Origin: Paraflavitalea soli
GTDB lineage: Bacteria > Bacteroidota > Bacteroidia > Chitinophagales > Chitinophagaceae
DNA length: 64,000 nucleotides
Assembly (NCBI RefSeq): GCF_003555545.1
Contig: NZ_CP032157.1
Location: 2,732,546-2,796,545 of the forward strand
Direction of reading: 5' to 3'
The first letter of the stretch is position 1. Each line of letters starts with the position of its first letter. A model generated the notes under the pieces. The model saw only the letters and a program-made list of their open reading frames with translations, was not told the DNA's origin and ran no database searches. The position numbers and the translations under genes are program-made. Positions 61,152-64,000 of this stretch are shown piece by piece.

Positions 61152-61593
61152 TACGAACATCGTAAATAAAATCCTGTACTGCCACGATATCGAAGTTGGT
61201 GCTTCCGGCAAAAACAGGGTTGAGTATATAGTTAAATTCATCGGGAATGATAGTGGAAGGCACCCTGATGACCGAGGCATCATTTTTCAACAGGCGGGTA
61301 CCAAAATCTTTGGTGGAGGAAGGTGCCGGCGCCGATCTCCAGTCTCCTGGCAGGTTGGCTGTTATAATGCGTAAAATTTCATAATCGGGTATCTCATACG
61401 TAGTGATACTAAGCGCCCGGGGCACATCATCGATATTGATATTGACCGTATACTCCAGCACAGCCAGGGCACGGCTTTCAGAAGTATAAATACAGGGAGT
61501 AAGTTTATGATTCCAGCGCCCTCCGTGCAACTTGGCGCCTTCACCTGTCAGGTCTCTGGCAAACTTAGTTTTTGCGATCCGGTAAACGATCAT
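61141..61593 (-). CDS. RES-domain toxin (NAD+-degrading)
   Basis: This 150-residue protein is almost entirely one RES domain: VYRIAKTKFARDLTGEGAKLHGGRWNHKLTPCIYTSESRALAVLEYTVN at the start, with the conserved Arg, Tyr, Glu and Ser residues, and the closing LNPVFAGSTNFDIVAVQDFIYDVR. RES toxins of Res/Xre (ParT/ParS, MbcT/MbcA) systems phosphorolyse or otherwise destroy NAD+. It follows its antitoxin gene by 12 bases, the usual order. The last bases overlap the opposing AhpD-like gene. Confidence 0.92.
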   Translation of the reverse strand: MIVYRIAKTKFARDLTGEGAKLHGGRWNHKLTPCIYTSESRALAVLEYTVNINIDDVPRALSITTYEIPDYEILRIITANLPGDWRSAPAPSSTKDFGTRLLKNDASVIRVPSTIIPDEFNYILNPVFAGSTNFDIVAVQDFIYDVRIKQ

Positions 61594-61605
61594 AAGATAT
61601 TGGGT

Positions 61606-62220
61606 CTATGAATAAACGCCGTAATCAATTCTTCCAATGATATCCCGCACCTCTTCCCTGCCAAACTGGCTATCCATTAGATCATAAGGTGCCTGGCCCC
61701 CCAATGCTTTATTGGGGCGGAACATCCATTGATTGAAGCGGGCTTCATCTTCAAAAACCTCATATCCGTAAGAATAAAGACTGGCAAGATCAAGAATACG
61801 CTCGCTGAGAGGTGCATTGAATTTTTCTGTACCCTTTTTATTGATAAGGGTGGCTCTTGTAACAGCCAATGCCAAAGCAAGCTTATCGTAATCGAGGGTA
61901 GTTTTTTCTTTCAGGCTCTCAAGATCTTTTTTGCTGATGCCATCGCGAACTATACCCACTTTTTCAAGAGGTGTCATTTGGCTTTCGGGCTTATTAGCAG
62001 CATCGGAAAGAATGACAGGACCGCTATGCATAGGTATGTATTTACTATTATTATCGATAAGCATTTTCCCTCCCACTTTATTACCATAAGATACCGCCTC
62101 TTCTTTCAATTCATATTGGGGAGGAGCCTCTGTAGAATAAGGCTTCGCCTTGATCTTTCTGGAGCTTTTTTGGGGAGAAGCCTTCGGGCCCTGCCTGGTA
62201 GATTTAGTACCTTTAGCCAT
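61606..62220 (-). CDS. Xre/MbcA/ParS-type antitoxin with a basic N-terminal extension
   Basis: This 204-residue antitoxin partners the RES toxin. The C-terminal MbcA/ParS toxin-binding domain is seen at about 145-204 (LSERILDLASLYSYGYEVFEDEARFNQWMFRPNKALGGQAPYDLMDS), and an Xre-like helical domain precedes it (about 80-140, TPLEKVGIVRDGISKKDLESL). The first 35 residues are Lys/Ser/Gln-rich and look disordered, making it longer than the usual antitoxin of about 150 residues. Antitoxin-first, 12-base spacing. Expected to autoregulate through its own promoter, which lies upstream in an AT-rich gap. Confidence 0.92.
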   Translation of the reverse strand: MAKGTKSTRQGPKASPQKSSRKIKAKPYSTEAPPQYELKEEAVSYGNKVGGKMLIDNNSKYIPMHSGPVILSDAANKPESQMTPLEKVGIVRDGISKKDLESLKEKTTLDYDKLALALAVTRATLINKKGTEKFNAPLSERILDLASLYSYGYEVFEDEARFNQWMFRPNKALGGQAPYDLMDSQFGREEVRDIIGRIDYGVYS

Positions 62221-62316
62221 AGTTCAATAATTTACTAGTTTCAATATAAATTTACACCACTCCTGCGTATCTACAAAATATTTTTATAATATGTTATTCA
62301 CATACCCAATATACTT

Positions 62317-62351
62317 AAAAGGGCCACCTCAAGTACACTTGAGGCGACCCC
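62317..62351 (-). terminator. Terminator of the MopE-repeat gene
   Basis: GGGCCACCTCAAGT (62321-62334) pairs with ACTTGAGGCGACCCC (62337-62351) with minor mismatches. It is followed on the minus strand by TTTTAAGT. Confidence 0.7.
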
Positions 62352-62381
62352 TTCTTTATGCAGATGAATTTTAGTCCTTCC

Positions 62382-64000
62382 TTAGAGCCTGATGAGCTTG
62401 ACCTGCTGCTTGTTCTTTCCCTGCACGGCTTCCAGTATATAGTATCCTTTCGCATAGTTGCCACCGAGGTGGATCCTGCTGCCGATAGTAAGATTGTTCC
62501 TCACTTCTACCAGTCTTCCTACCTGGTCATATACACGGATAATCACTTTTTCCAACGGTGCCCCATCCTTCAGGTACACGGTGAATTCGTAATCACTTGG
62601 CATGGGTGTTATCACTACATTCAGTACTCCTGTTGTATTGGCACTTTCATCGGTCAGTTTGCTTGCGCGTCCATCGGCACCTTGCGTAATAGTAATGAGT
62701 TGCTCATCTACCCGGCCATCGCAATTGTCATCGCGACCATTCTTCACTTCTGCAGCACCCGGATATACAGTTGCATCAAAATCATTGCAATCTCCACCCA
62801 ATATTACATAACCTGCTAATGGTATCGCAGACAACCTTGAACCAGCTTCCCGTCCATAACCATCTTTGTCTACATCCTGGTAATACCTTACCATGGGCAA
62901 GCCCTCATCTGCCTGGCCATTACAGTTGTCATCACGACCATTGGCCAGTTCAGGAGCACCGGGATAAATAGTAGCATCAAAGTCGGCACAATCGCCATTC
63001 AACAGCACATAACCTGCCAACGGAATGGCAGAGAGCTTAGCATTCTCATTGCGTCCAAAACCATCTTTATCCACGTCGAGGTAGTACCACTTCATGGGCA
63101 AGCCTTCATCAACCTGTCCGTTACAATTGTCATCACGACCATTGGCCAGTTCAGGAGCACCAGGATAAATAGTAGCATCAAAGTCAGCACAATCACCATT
63201 CACCAGTACATAACCCGCCAATGGAATAGCTGACAATTTAGAATCCTCATTCCGTCCAAAGCCATCCTTATCTACATCGAGGTAATACCGTTGCGTTGGT
63301 AAACCTTCGTCTACCTGACCATTACAGTTGTCATCACGACCATTGGCCAGTTCAGGAGCACCCGGATAAATAGTAGCATCGAAGTCGGCACAATCACCGC
63401 CCAGCAATACCCAGCCAGAAATTGGTTTATCAGACAACCTGGAGCCTTCGGGACGGCCATAACCGTCCTTGTCAACATCCTGGTAATACCGGCTTATCAC
63501 CGCAGTATTGTTCAAACGGTATATGCTGATGGTACCGCTGATCTCATTGGCCACGAGGATATAATGTTTACCATCGGGGCTGGCGGTATTGGAGATATGA
63601 ATGATTCCTTCAGGACCATTGTCACCTCCGTAAGTAGCGACGCTGCGTGGGTTTTTATAATCTACGAATTTCACATCAGCGGGATTGGTGATATCGTATA
63701 CCATTACCCCGCCCTGCCTTTCGAGGCTTACAAAAGCATATTGTTTGCCTTCGATCGCTGCAAGCACCAACCCTTCAGGTTCAGGTCCTTTGGAAGTACT
63801 GCGGCTCTTGCGGGAATTGCTCTCATGATCGGTATTGAAAATGGGTTCACTCGCCGGCGTTTTAGCCAGGTATTGTTCAAAGTCGTCCTTGCTATCGAAA
63901 GCCACTGATTTGGTGGTAGTATTCCAGATGGCGAAGGAACGGCCACCGATGAGGTGTATTTCATCGAAGTCACCGTCTCCATCAGTATCACCCGAAGAAG
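62382..64000 (-). CDS. Choice-of-anchor-I/MopE-repeat T9SS surface protein, N-terminus off edge
   Basis: The open frame continues past the right edge of the window; a GTG at 63905 is in frame but internal. The visible 538 residues start with a choice-of-anchor-I beta-propeller end (GDTDGDGDFDEIHLIGGRSF; ISNTASPDGKHYILVANEISGTISIY). Four tandem repeats of 67 residues follow, each with DVDKDGFGR, a calcium-loop-like DxDxDG, and GDCADFDATIYPGAPE plus GRDDNCNGQVDE, the MopE putative metal-binding motif. A Por-type C-terminal sorting domain (VIIRVYDQVGRLVEVR to IRL) follows. It is a secreted, probably metal-binding surface protein exported by the type IX system. The central repeats are nearly identical at DNA level. 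Confidence 0.9.
   Translation of the reverse strand, partial: SSGDTDGDGDFDEIHLIGGRSFAIWNTTTKSVAFDSKDDFEQYLAKTPASEPIFNTDHESNSRKSRSTSKGPEPEGLVLAAIEGKQYAFVSLERQGGVMVYDITNPADVKFVDYKNPRSVATYGGDNGPEGIIHISNTASPDGKHYILVANEISGTISIYRLNNTAVISRYYQDVDKDGYGRPEGSRLSDKPISGWVLLGGDCADFDATIYPGAPELANGRDDNCNGQVDEGLPTQRYYLDVDKDGFGRNEDSKLSAIPLAGYVLVNGDCADFDATIYPGAPELANGRDDNCNGQVDEGLPMKWYYLDVDKDGFGRNENAKLSAIPLAGYVLLNGDCADFDATIYPGAPELANGRDDNCNGQADEGLPMVRYYQDVDKDGYGREAGSRLSAIPLAGYVILGGDCNDFDATVYPGAAEVKNGRDDNCDGRVDEQLITITQGADGRASKLTDESANTTGVLNVVITPMPSDYEFTVYLKDGAPLEKVIIRVYDQVGRLVEVRNNLTIGSRIHLGGNYAKGYYILEAVQGKNKQQVKLIRL
62685..63488 (-). repeat. Four tandem 201-bp repeats encoding MopE-type units
   Basis: The spacing of matching bases (for example GGGCAAGCC at 62895 and 63096) is exactly 201. 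The first and last copies are more diverged. The middle copies share long identical stretches, pointing to recent duplication or conversion within the gene. Confidence 0.85.

Noticed and set aside
62685-63488. Regular repeats considered as a CRISPR array
   Set aside because: The unit is 201 bp, in frame, and encodes MopE-type motifs. There are no short repeats with unique spacers, and no cas genes are in the window.

Overview
The window comes from a Bacteroidota genome, most likely Chitinophagaceae (Chitinophaga/Niastella-like). The evidence is two SusC/SusD pairs, C-terminal type IX secretion (T9SS) sorting domains, an ECF sigma/FecR pair, TAnnTTTG-type -7 promoter boxes, and many families typical of this group (DUF4386, DUF2141, DUF4287, NIPSNAP, FtsX-type permeases). 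The genus is inference.

Layout. (1) 1-4.5 kb is a visibly AT-rich defence-type island that ends at the 3' end of a tRNA-Lys gene. It holds an edge-truncated protein with an RNSIAH motif, an AbiJ-NTD3/Abi_C-like protein, a frameshifted two-TM putative abortive-infection protein, an unknown protein with a DUF551-like start, and a divergent Hypoth_Ymh-family protein. Three of the five carry a HEPN-like R-x(4-6)-H motif. (2) 4.9-7.1 kb is an FUSC-family membrane protein. (3) 7.2-17.7 kb is a beta-glucan-type polysaccharide utilisation locus on the minus strand: ECF sigma, FecR, STN-containing SusC, SusD, GH16. A plus-strand promoter and terminator between fecR and susC define a probable 75-80 nt antisense RNA. 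(4) 17.8-21.1 kb holds a TPR membrane protein, an LLM flavin monooxygenase and an MHS-type MFS transporter. (5) 21.5-31.4 kb is a five-gene surface operon: a T9SS MBG-repeat protein, a PQQ-propeller lipoprotein, SusC, SusD and an FAS1-like lipoprotein. (6) 31.9-36.8 kb is leuC-leuD-cimA-leuB. The synthase carries the pyruvate-pocket residues of citramalate synthase, so the operon probably serves isoleucine as well as leucine. (7) 36.9-42.7 kb holds Clp_N-only, NIPSNAP, DUF763 (with a C-terminal beta-clamp motif), DUF4386 and GH95-like genes.

(8) 43.2-45.7 kb is a microviridin-type graspetide cluster. It has two precursor genes (57 and 61 aa) with KYPSDGD cores and two ATP-grasp ligases, with a terminator-like hairpin between precursors and ligases. 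(9) 46-51 kb holds an aldo/keto reductase, LpxR-like protein, CPA1 antiporter and Cys-type sulfatase. (10) 51-56 kb holds SnoaL-like, SBF-like, DUF2141, a frameshifted DoxX gene, Crp/Fnr, AraC-GyrI and an alpha/beta hydrolase. (11) At 56.1 kb a small secreted protein has a clear ubiquitin-like C-terminal domain. (12) 56.7-64 kb holds an FtsX-type permease, AraC plus carboxymuconolactone decarboxylase, a RES/Xre toxin-antitoxin pair, and a T9SS protein with four 67-residue MopE-type repeats that runs off the right edge.

The strongest candidates for something undescribed are the antisense RNA in the GH16 locus, the secreted ubiquitin-like protein, the Asp-rich graspetide cores, and the HEPN island beside tRNA-Lys.
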